Shown here piece after piece: positions 42,822-50,210 of a stretch of DNA of 64,000 nt. Under the pieces are notes generated by a model, which worked only from the letters and a program-made list of their open reading frames with translations, was not told the origin of the DNA and searched no databases. The stretch is taken from assembly GCF_030815085.1 (NCBI RefSeq), contig NZ_JAUSWG010000016.1, one strand, 5' to 3'. Both the position numbers and the translations under genes were made by a program. Every line of letters starts with the position of its first letter. The first letter of the stretch is position 1. Origin of the DNA: Paraclostridium ghonii. GTDB lineage: Bacteria; Bacillota; Clostridia; Peptostreptococcales; Peptostreptococcaceae.

Positions 42822-45362
42822 ATGACTGATATAATTGCAAACCTAGATAAAAAGGATGTATATACTGCACCTAATACAGATTATTTTAAAAATTTTAAAT
42901 TTCCAAAGAAAAAAATAAATAAAGACGGTGTAGTTATAGATCGTACAACTTTACCTGAAATAAACGATAGTAACAGATTTTCGAAAGAACCACCAATACC
43001 AGATAATGACACTACAATACAAGTAAATAAACTAACAACGTATCATTATTTAGAAGCACAAAAAGTAAAGAATGATAAAATAAAATTGAAAATGGTGGCT
43101 CCTAAATCATCAAAAAATCTTGATGAAAGTGATAGTTGCGTTATAGAAGCAATACAAGACGATAACAAAATATATACTCCATTTACTAAAACAGCAGATA
43201 CATTCAATAATGGACTATCAAGGGCGAATGATTTCTTACTATTTCAAAGTTGGTTAAAAGATATGGATAATGCCTTTTCACAAGATGCTACAACAATTCA
43301 AAAGCTAGAAACAGCTGCTAAAGAAACTCTTTATTATGTACCATATTTAGGACAACTTTTAGCTGTAGGGAGAGATATAGGGGAAGAAAATTATGAAGGA
43401 GCTTTAGGAACTATAAGTTTTATGATTTTTCTATACTTAGTGCCAGAGCTAAGTGTTCCTGTAATACTTGGCTTTGAAATTTATAAAGAGATACAGACAA
43501 TAGATGAGTATGAAAAAACGGTAGATAAAGTAATAGAAGAAAGAAATAAAACTTGGCATTCAGCATATAGATTTATGGTACATCAGTGGTATGAAAATGT
43601 ACACATTCAAATAAAGTACAGACTAAATCATATTTATCAAGCACTTTCCTATCAAGCAGAGGCTATAAAAAATGGTGTGGATATTGAATTTAATAAGTAT
43701 AGTGGTCCAGATAAATCTACTTTACAGCAAAAAGTAAATGAATTTAAAGCAAGTATAGATACCTTAGTAATGAAAGCTATGTGTAATGCTGAAGAATTCC
43801 TTGAAAAAAGTTCAATAGCATATTTTGAAAAAAAAGGTCTTCCTAAATTATATGATTATTTACAAGCATTTGATAAAGATACAAAATCAAAGATAGAGGA
43901 CTTTAAAAGATCTAGTGAATCTAAACTTCTACAACAAGGAATAGGATCTTTAGAAATAGCAATTGCAAATGAAGATATAGATAGAAAAGTAAAAAATGAA
44001 ATTTTACCAATTAAGTTTAATAGCTCACTTTTAAAAAGTTTAATGAAATCTGATACATTAATAGAAGAAATTGTTTTAGAAGAAGATTTAGTATTCAGCT
44101 TAGGTGTTAGAGATGGAATAATAGGAGATTTATCACAAAAAAGGACTAAGTTAACTATAGGCACAGATATTAGAGTAGTTAAAGGTAGAGATAACGAAGC
44201 TATATATTTGAAGTCTACTCCAAATTCAAGTATTCAGATAGATAAAAATACAAACTTAAATTTCTTAAATTCTAACAACTTCAGTTTGAGTTTTTGGATA
44301 AGAGTGCCTAGATATAATAAATTTGATAAAGAAAAAGACCTTAATAATGAATATACTGTAGTTAATAATATGGATAGTACTAAAGGGTTTAAAATTTCTA
44401 TTAAAAATGGAATACTATACTGGACTCTTAAAGGTAGTCAAATAAAAACAGTAGAAATACCTCTATCAGATACAAAAGTATCGGATAATATATGGAGACA
44501 TGTTGTAATTTCTAACAATAAAGCTGGAAATTGTACAATATATGTAGATAGAGTTCAAAAAGGTACTGTCTCACTTTCTGGATTAGGTGATATAACAAAT
44601 AATTTACCAATAACGTTAAAGTTAGTTGGAAATAACAATAAAAATCAATTTATAAGATTAGATCAGTTTAATATATATAAAAGAGATTTGAATTCAACTG
44701 AAGTAAAAATGTTATTTGATAGTTATTTTAAAGATGAGGAGTTAAGAGACTATTGGGGAGAGCCTTTAGCCTATAATAAAAAGTATTATATGCAAAATAT
44801 AGCTTTCCTAGGTTGTGGTTTACAAAGTACTAGCGATAAACTAAGCCTTCAACCTAAAGCAGTTTTTGATCCAACAGGTAATGGAAGCTATATTCCTAGA
44901 TTATATCGTGGATATGATGTTTTTTTACAAAAAGATAGTCAAAATAAAACTACTGATATAACCCCTAAAAAAGACCATCTAATTAATATTAAACAAGAAA
45001 GTAAATTCGTAGGATTTAAGTCTGTAATAGATACTGAAGTGGATTTTTCAACAGGACTGGTTTTAAAAAAGTATTTAAAGTTGACAACTGCATATGGAAA
45101 CGAAGCAACTGATCCAAAAAACTTTAAGTTAATGAGTTTAAAGAAGGACAATTGGATTCAGATAAAAAAAGAATCATGGACTGACAAAGGTGGACGTATA
45201 GTACCTAACGGCCTTGTAGGTAAAAAGCCTGAGGGTTCTGATGTATATCTATATTTATGGGATTGGTCAAATGAAAAAGATGATTATAGCGAGAAACAGT
45301 GGTGTTTTATTTGTGAAGATGAGGGTTGGAAAGATTCAAATGGAAAGTTTGAAACAGCTTAA
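42822..45362 (+). CDS. Botulinum-neurotoxin-like heavy chain (translocation and receptor-binding), separate gene
   Basis: 846 residues. Residues 1-80 match the late part of the belt and the start of the translocation domain (TIQVNKLTTYHYLEAQ against KYELDKYTMFHYLRAQ). The membrane-insertion segment is YYVPYLGQLLAVGRDIG...YLVPELSVPVILGF (about 170-215), followed by long helices to about 420. The HcN lectin-like domain has NFSLSFWIRVPRYNK (about 486-500) and the HcC trefoil begins at LRDYWGEPLAYNKKYYMQN (about 641). The end, QWCFICEDEGW, matches the GCSWEFIPVDDGW of BoNT/A. The interchain cysteine and the SxWY ganglioside motif are missing (LWDWSN is in its place). Start ATG 42822 has only a weak RBS. 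Confidence 0.92.
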   Translation: MTDIIANLDKKDVYTAPNTDYFKNFKFPKKKINKDGVVIDRTTLPEINDSNRFSKEPPIPDNDTTIQVNKLTTYHYLEAQKVKNDKIKLKMVAPKSSKNLDESDSCVIEAIQDDNKIYTPFTKTADTFNNGLSRANDFLLFQSWLKDMDNAFSQDATTIQKLETAAKETLYYVPYLGQLLAVGRDIGEENYEGALGTISFMIFLYLVPELSVPVILGFEIYKEIQTIDEYEKTVDKVIEERNKTWHSAYRFMVHQWYENVHIQIKYRLNHIYQALSYQAEAIKNGVDIEFNKYSGPDKSTLQQKVNEFKASIDTLVMKAMCNAEEFLEKSSIAYFEKKGLPKLYDYLQAFDKDTKSKIEDFKRSSESKLLQQGIGSLEIAIANEDIDRKVKNEILPIKFNSSLLKSLMKSDTLIEEIVLEEDLVFSLGVRDGIIGDLSQKRTKLTIGTDIRVVKGRDNEAIYLKSTPNSSIQIDKNTNLNFLNSNNFSLSFWIRVPRYNKFDKEKDLNNEYTVVNNMDSTKGFKISIKNGILYWTLKGSQIKTVEIPLSDTKVSDNIWRHVVISNNKAGNCTIYVDRVQKGTVSLSGLGDITNNLPITLKLVGNNNKNQFIRLDQFNIYKRDLNSTEVKMLFDSYFKDEELRDYWGEPLAYNKKYYMQNIAFLGCGLQSTSDKLSLQPKAVFDPTGNGSYIPRLYRGYDVFLQKDSQNKTTDITPKKDHLINIKQESKFVGFKSVIDTEVDFSTGLVLKKYLKLTTAYGNEATDPKNFKLMSLKKDNWIQIKKESWTDKGGRIVPNGLVGKKPEGSDVYLYLWDWSNEKDDYSEKQWCFICEDEGWKDSNGKFETA

Positions 45363-45448
45363 ATTTATAAAAAACATTTTAATAAGTAGGTAATTTAAGA
45401 ACTTAATATATATTTTTTATATTTCAATTTAAAATAATTTTAAAAAAG

Positions 45449-45498
45449 TAAAATCAATAGGGAAGAGTTTTAAGCTCTTGTCATATTGATTTTACCAA
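45449..45498. terminator. Imperfect hairpin after the heavy-chain gene
   Basis: AAAATCAATAGGGAAGAGTTTTAAGCTCTTGTCATATTGATTTTA. The inner AAGAGTTTTAAGCTCTT and outer AAAATCAATA/TATTGATTTT stems pair; there is no long T-run, so termination may be partial. Confidence 0.5.
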
Positions 45499-45551
45499 TA
45501 TTGAATCAAATTTGTTCTAGATATCACATGATATATATGAGGTGAGTTAAT

Positions 45552-46331
45552 ATGAAAAAAGTTTATTTAGATCCAGGTCATGGAGGAATAGACTCAGGAG
45601 CTGTTGGAAATGGAATTCAAGAAAAGGATATAGTTTTATCTGTTGCTAAAAAATTAGAATCAAAATTAAAAAAATGCAATTTAGATATAAGAATATCTAG
45701 AACAACAGACGAGTATAAAACTCTAGAATATAGAAGTACAGATGCAAACCATTGGGGCGCACATTGCTTTGTTTCTATACACGTAAATAGTTCCACTATA
45801 ACTTCTGCTCAGGGGGTAGAAACTTATTGTTATAAGTTTGAGTATAGAGCCTTAGCAGACAAGGTTAATGCTGAAATAATAAACTCTAAAAATTATACTA
45901 AAAATAGAGGCGTAAAAGAAGGAAACTTCCACGTCGTAAGAGAGACTAATATGAGTGCTTGTTTAATAGAACTAGCTTTTATTTCTAATAGCGAAGATTC
46001 TAATTTACTTAAAAATAAACAAGAAGAGTTTGCTAATTCTATCGCTAAAGGAATATGTAAGTATTTAGAAGTAGATTATATAGAGGATAAGTTAACATCA
46101 TCAAATGAAGGATTCAAAAACGGAGACTACTTTGGGAAAAAAGCTAGGGTTATAGCTGACGTTTTAAATGTTAGATATGATAGAGGAACTGAATACTATA
46201 TAATAGGACAAGTTAAATGTGGAGATATAGTCAACTTACAATATTGTTTAAATAATTGGATAAGTATAGAAGGTTTCAATGGAAATAAAGGTCTTGGTTA
46301 TGTTAAGTGTAATTATTTACAGTTATTATAA
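45552..46331 (+). CDS. N-acetylmuramoyl-L-alanine amidase (Amidase_3) with SH3-like domain
   Basis: 259 residues. Amidase_3 core: VYLDPGHGGIDSGAVGNGIQEKD (Zn ligands H and E), SIHVNSS (second His) and CLIELAFISNSEDS (catalytic Glu), to about residue 175. A bacterial SH3_3 domain (ARVIADVLNVRYDRGTEYYIIG...WISIEG) follows. No signal peptide, as in phage and bacteriocin-cluster endolysins, so it needs a holin to reach the wall. Together with the UviB/BhlA-like gene 1.5 kb downstream it would give lytic release of the toxins. RBS GAGGTGAG; no regulon-type promoter was seen directly upstream. Confidence 0.9.
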   Translation: MKKVYLDPGHGGIDSGAVGNGIQEKDIVLSVAKKLESKLKKCNLDIRISRTTDEYKTLEYRSTDANHWGAHCFVSIHVNSSTITSAQGVETYCYKFEYRALADKVNAEIINSKNYTKNRGVKEGNFHVVRETNMSACLIELAFISNSEDSNLLKNKQEEFANSIAKGICKYLEVDYIEDKLTSSNEGFKNGDYFGKKARVIADVLNVRYDRGTEYYIIGQVKCGDIVNLQYCLNNWISIEGFNGNKGLGYVKCNYLQLL

Positions 46332-46390
46332 ATAATTACATTAAAAAGCTAGTTAACAAACATATAAGGCTCAAGTAATTGTGTTCTGAT

Positions 46391-46431
46391 AGAGATAATC
46401 TTAAATTCGTAGATTATCTCTATTTTTATAT
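46391..46431 (+). terminator. Terminator after the amidase gene
   Basis: AGAGATAATCTTAAATTCGTAGATTATCTCTATTTTTAT; 11-bp stem with T-run. Confidence 0.8.
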
Positions 46432-46605
46432 AATTAAATTTTAGGATTTGTTAGACATTTTCGCAATTAATAATATTAAAAATAGATTACAATATAGATA
46501 TTCCCTATGATTCAAGAACTTTTGTAGAAATGATGGCCTAAATTATGCAAAAGTACATTATTATAACTTAAGAAATCTTAAGAATTACTTATAATTTATT
46601 TAAGA

Positions 46606-46649
46606 TATATATTTTAGAATAAGTTTATGTACTTATTCTAAAATATATA
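46606..46649. promoter_or_regulatory. 19-bp perfect inverted repeat before the phosphoesterase RBS
   Basis: TATATATTTTAGAATAAGT (46606-46624) and its exact complement at 46631-46649 with a 6-base loop. It ends a few bases before the AAGGAGAA RBS, the same placement as the long repeat before the gene at 420. Confidence 0.55.
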
Positions 46650-46670
46650 ATTATAACAAGGAGAATATCA

Positions 46671-47684
46671 ATGCAAAAGAAGTTTTTAAAAATAATATTA
46701 TGTTTGGGGATAGTGACATTCTTTGTCTTTGCTTATTATATAGCAAAAGACAACAATTCAATAGTTGTTGATAATGTTGTTATGAAACATAAAGATTTAC
46801 CTAAGAATTTTGAAGGATATAAAATACTTCAAATAAGTGATTTACATGGAAGAGAATTTGGTGAAAATCAAGAGAAATTAATAAATCAAATAAATGGGTT
46901 AGATTATGATTTAGTACTATTTACTGGTGATTATGTAGATAAAAATAAAGATTTAAAACCATTAGAAGACTTGTTAAAAGGAATTAATGATGATATACCT
47001 AAGTATTTCGTTTTAGGAAATGCAGATGGATATCCAAGAAATTCTGACTTAGTAAAGGGGCATCAATTTTTTGATTTATTTACTAAGTATAATGTGAAAA
47101 GTTTAGATTATATAGGTGCTGAGATAAAAAAAGATAATGAATCAATTTGGTTAACACCTCGTGAATATTATTTATATGATGATATAGACAAAAGTATATC
47201 GGAACTTTCTAACGTAGGAGAAGGAGAGGGTGTGGATCAAGAGAAACTAAAACTAGAACAAGAATTATTGTATGAAAGACATAAATTTGGACAAGAGTAT
47301 AGCAATACTAAAAATCCATTTTCTATAAATGTAACTCATCAAAGTGTTGACATTGATAAGTTTCCTGAAATAATAAAAAATCTAAAAGAGTTGCAATCTA
47401 AGGATGAAGAAGATAATTCAGGAATGCAAAATAAAACTATTGATTGGGATATGAGTATATCAGGACATACACATGGAGGGCAAGTTAGGATGCCATTTAT
47501 AGGAGCGGTTGCTTCTCCTAATTCTGGATTTTTTCCTGGCGAAATGAATATTAAAGGTGTACATTATTATGGAGGAAGAACGCAATATGTTAATTCTGGA
47601 TTAGGAGCTAGTGGTCCTAAATTTCTAAGATTTAGAGTATTTAATACTCCATCAGTAGGGTTAATTGAACTAAAGGGGCAATAA
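46671..47684 (+). CDS. Membrane-anchored metallophosphoesterase (YkuE/YaeI-like)
   Basis: 337 residues with one N-terminal membrane helix (FLKIILCLGIVTFFVFAYYI) and an outward catalytic domain. Metal-binding motifs: ISDLHGREFG (D-x-H), FTGDYVD (GD), LGNADG (GN-D/H, here Asp instead of the usual His), and SGHTHGGQVRMP (GHxHGG). Such enzymes hydrolyse phosphoesters such as lipid-linked phosphates at the cell surface. An acidic insert (residues 170-240) is specific to this member. It stands alone between amidase and holin genes. Confidence 0.85.
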   Translation: MQKKFLKIILCLGIVTFFVFAYYIAKDNNSIVVDNVVMKHKDLPKNFEGYKILQISDLHGREFGENQEKLINQINGLDYDLVLFTGDYVDKNKDLKPLEDLLKGINDDIPKYFVLGNADGYPRNSDLVKGHQFFDLFTKYNVKSLDYIGAEIKKDNESIWLTPREYYLYDDIDKSISELSNVGEGEGVDQEKLKLEQELLYERHKFGQEYSNTKNPFSINVTHQSVDIDKFPEIIKNLKELQSKDEEDNSGMQNKTIDWDMSISGHTHGGQVRMPFIGAVASPNSGFFPGEMNIKGVHYYGGRTQYVNSGLGASGPKFLRFRVFNTPSVGLIELKGQ

Positions 47685-47700
47685 ATTTAATAATATTAAT

Positions 47701-47741
47701 AAAAAGTCTTAGGTTTTATATAAAATCTAAGACTTTTTAAC
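47701..47741 (+). terminator. Terminator after the phosphoesterase gene
   Basis: AAAAAGTCTTAGGTTTTATATAAAATCTAAGACTTTTTAA; stem of 14 bp, T-runs both ways. Confidence 0.8.
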
Positions 47742-47805
47742 TATTTTAGATATTTTATTTGCTTTTGATTACGATAATGTATAAATGAATTAAATTTTAA
47801 ATATA

Positions 47806-47837
47806 GGGTTTACAATTAAGCTATATAAATCCTTTTT
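47806..47837 (+). promoter_or_regulatory. Toxin-regulon-type promoter of the holin-like gene
   Basis: GGGTTTACA (47806-47814), 16 bases, CCTTTTT (47831-47837). Spacing is one base longer than in the other copies. About 35 bases before the start codon at 47875. Confidence 0.65.
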
Positions 47838-47874
47838 TACAATAAAGAGAGTTTATAAATAAGGAGGGTAATAA

Positions 47875-48108
47875 ATGAGCAATGAACTTTTTGAAATGGC
47901 ATCAACTCAAGGGGTTTGGGCCATACTTTCTGTTTCTTTAATTTTTTATATACTAAAGGCTCAAGAAAAAAGAGATGAGATACAAGAAAAAAGAGAAGAA
48001 AAATATCAAAGAATAATAGAAAATATGACTGATCGATTAGAAGTACTTACACATTTATCTGATGATGTAAATGAAATAAAATCCAAACTAAATAAAGCTA
48101 TTGATTAA
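47875..48108 (+). CDS. uviB: UviB/BhlA-family holin-like protein
   Basis: 77 residues: short outer N-terminus, one membrane helix (GVWAILSVSLIFYILKAQ), then a long charged coiled-coil tail (EKRDEIQEKREEKYQRIIENM...). This is the BhlA/UviB pattern; UviB accompanies the sigma factor UviA in a clostridial bacteriocin plasmid. Family knowledge: it permeabilises the membrane and lets amidases or bacteriocins out. The promoter matches that of the sigma, Cry and light-chain genes. RBS AAGGAGGG. Confidence 0.88.
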   Translation: MSNELFEMASTQGVWAILSVSLIFYILKAQEKRDEIQEKREEKYQRIIENMTDRLEVLTHLSDDVNEIKSKLNKAID

Positions 48109-48595
48109 CAAAATGCCATTACCCTAATAGGAAAGTACTATAATAGATTAAATAATGAAAAATTCATATAAAGTGTTTGAAAGGATTGTTAATCTAATAG
48201 TAATGGTTTTATTCAATGTATAGGTATATATACAAATTTAAAAATCAAAAACACTAACAGAGAGTTGGAGTGAGTTTTCTCTTTGTTAGTGAATAAAAAA
48301 TATATATGATAATAATCATAATTTTCTCAACATACATACAAATTTTACCAAAATTTTAACGAAATAAGAAACTGCAGATTTGTATCTAGATATTCTTCTT
48401 AATTAAATTAAAATATTTTCATAGCTATTTCAAGGGTTTTAGAAAGTTTAGTTTTATTTTTACTTAGTATTAACTTAAATAAAACAAAGATTTTTAATAT
48501 TCTGATGATAATTTTAAAAATACTTATAAAAATATTAAAATAAACTTGACCTTGAAAACAAGGGAAAAATATTTTATTAACTGGAGGTAATGTTT
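48109..48595. other. Leader region of bacteriocin gene 1
   Basis: About 490 bases without a gene. A hairpin CACTAACAGAGAG...TTCTCTTTGTTAGTG lies at 48252-48293. From about 48290 to 48595 the sequence is 75-90% identical to 49010-49315 before bacteriocin gene 2. The last 50 bases (CTTGACCTTGAAAACAAGGGAAAAATATTTTATT) are identical and include a TTGACC -35-like box. Confidence 0.6.
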
Positions 48596-48727
48596 ATGTG
48601 GACTGCAATATTAGCTTTTGTAGCGCAATATGGATTTAAGGCAATTATGTGGTGTTGGGATAACAAAGATATGTTAATAAGTTTAGGTATGGGAGCATTC
48701 GATTTCATAAGAAAAATATTTGGTTAA
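48596..48727 (+). CDS. Leaderless bacteriocin 1, aureocin A53/BHT-B type (43 aa)
   Basis: Sequence starts MWTAILAFVAQYGFKAIMWC and ends AFDFIRKIFG. It matches almost residue by residue the pattern of BHT-B (MWGRILAFVAKYGTKAVQWA...FDYIRSIWGG): the WxxILAFVAxYGxKAxxW core, WxNK, the LLSLG turn and the FDxIR end. These leaderless, Trp-rich, amphipathic helical peptides act on membranes of related Gram-positives. The start at 48596 fits RBS GGAGG by 8 bases; ATG 48590 is too close. Unlike relatives, the peptide has less net positive charge. Terminator at 48749. Confidence 0.88.
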   Translation: MWTAILAFVAQYGFKAIMWCWDNKDMLISLGMGAFDFIRKIFG

Positions 48728-48748
48728 AAACTAAATGCATAATAAAAA

Positions 48749-48786
48749 AAACTGCTATCCAATTTAGGGTAGCAGTTTTTTTTTAT
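48749..48786 (+). terminator. Terminator of bacteriocin gene 1
   Basis: AAACTGCTATCCAATTTAGGGTAGCAGTTTTTTTTT. Confidence 0.85.
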
Positions 48787-49315
48787 TATGCATTTAGAAA
48801 AAAATTATAAGAAGGTATAGAATTAACTTTTAACTTTAAAAATGATTATTTAGGGTATTCATCACAAAATACTACATTCTAAAAAAATGAGAACTCCATA
48901 TTTTGTAATATTTAAATACAAAGTTATAACTATATCTAGTAAATTATGATATAATCGTTCAGGTTGATAGGGGGAACCTACTATCAAATAAATTTAGAAA
49001 AAAGATATTAAATAAAAAATAAATATGATAATAATAATAATTTTAGCAGGAAATATACGAAAATTACCAATATTCTTATAAAACAAAAATCTATTCGGTT
49101 TGTATTCACATATATTACTTAATTAAATTCTAATGTTTTTATAGTAATTCCAATGGTTTTAGTGAATTTATTTTTATTGTTATTTAGTATTAATTTAAAT
49201 GAGGCAAAGGATTTCAATATTCTTATAATCATTTTAAAAATACTTATAAAAATATTAAAATGAACTTGACCTTGAAAACAAGGGAAAAATATTTTATTAA
49301 CTGGAGGTAATGTTT

Positions 49316-49447
49316 ATGTGGACTGCAATATTAGATTTTGTATGGAATTATGGATGGAAAGCTGTTTCTTGGGCTTGGGCTAACAGAGATATGTTATTAA
49401 GTTTAGGTGTAGAAGTATTTGATTTCATAAGAAAAATATTTGGATAA
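49316..49447 (+). CDS. Leaderless bacteriocin 2, aureocin A53/BHT-B type (43 aa)
   Basis: Begins MWTAILDFVWNYGWKAVSWA and ends VFDFIRKIFG; same length and RBS layout as bacteriocin 1, 60% identical. Five tryptophans. The pair is a tandem duplication with a shared leader of about 300 bases. It differs from copy 1 mainly in the central helix, so the two may form a two-peptide set or target different strains. The ABC transporter genes follow 115 bases later. Confidence 0.88.
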   Translation: MWTAILDFVWNYGWKAVSWAWANRDMLLSLGVEVFDFIRKIFG

Positions 49448-49466
49448 AACTTAATACATAATTAAA

Positions 49467-49508
49467 AGTAAAACTGTTATCCAACTGAGATTACAGTTTT
49501 ACTTTTTT
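49467..49508 (+). terminator. Terminator of bacteriocin gene 2
   Basis: AAAGTAAAACTGTTATCCAACTGAGATTACAGTTTTACTTTTTT. Confidence 0.75.
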
Positions 49509-49562
49509 AATATTATGTAAACAAAAAACAAACATCATATTATTCGAAAGGATTTAACTAAT

Positions 49563-50210
49563 ATGTTTATAAATAAAATTTCACATAAATATCCTACATT
49601 TTCTTTAAATGTAGAAAACTTAAATTTAGAAAAAAATTCTATAATTGGACTTTTAGGAGAGAATGGGGCAGGGAAAAGCACTCTAATGAACATTCTTTCT
49701 GGATATATAAAACCTATTGGTAATTTTAGCGTTGAAAATTGGAGTGATACATCAATACTATATATTCCTTCAGATTTAGATGCATATGAATACCTTACTG
49801 TTGAGGAATTTATAACACTTATTATTAAATACTCAAAAACAAATATTTCTATAAATGATATACTTGAGAAAGTTGATATGAAAGATAAAAAGGATTCATT
49901 AATAGAAAAATTATCATTAGGTATGAAAAAAAAATTAACTTTAATTCCAGTGTTTTTAAAAGACTATGATTTAATTATTTTAGATGAACCATTTAATAGT
50001 ATTGATTTAGCATATATATCTACATTAAAAAAATTTATTTCATCGTTAAAAGAAAAATCTACTATTTTAATATCATCACATATATTAGATACTTTAGCTG
50101 ATATATGTGATAAATTTGTACTTTTACAAAATGGTAATTTAAAGAAAGAATTGATAAACAAAAAAGACATATTAAATTTGGAGAGTGAGATCTTTGATAG
50201 AAGTATTTAA
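49563..50210 (+). CDS. ABC transporter ATPase, probable bacteriocin immunity/export
   Basis: 215 residues. Walker A GLLGENGAGKSTL, signature KLSLGMKKKL, Walker B LIILDEPFNSID, switch SSHILDTL. Single-ATPase plus membrane subunit pairs next to leaderless bacteriocins usually pump the peptide out of the membrane, giving self-protection. RBS AAAGGATT precedes ATG 49563. The permease gene overlaps its 3' end by 26 bases. Confidence 0.88.
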   Translation: MFINKISHKYPTFSLNVENLNLEKNSIIGLLGENGAGKSTLMNILSGYIKPIGNFSVENWSDTSILYIPSDLDAYEYLTVEEFITLIIKYSKTNISINDILEKVDMKDKKDSLIEKLSLGMKKKLTLIPVFLKDYDLIILDEPFNSIDLAYISTLKKFISSLKEKSTILISSHILDTLADICDKFVLLQNGNLKKELINKKDILNLESEIFDRSI

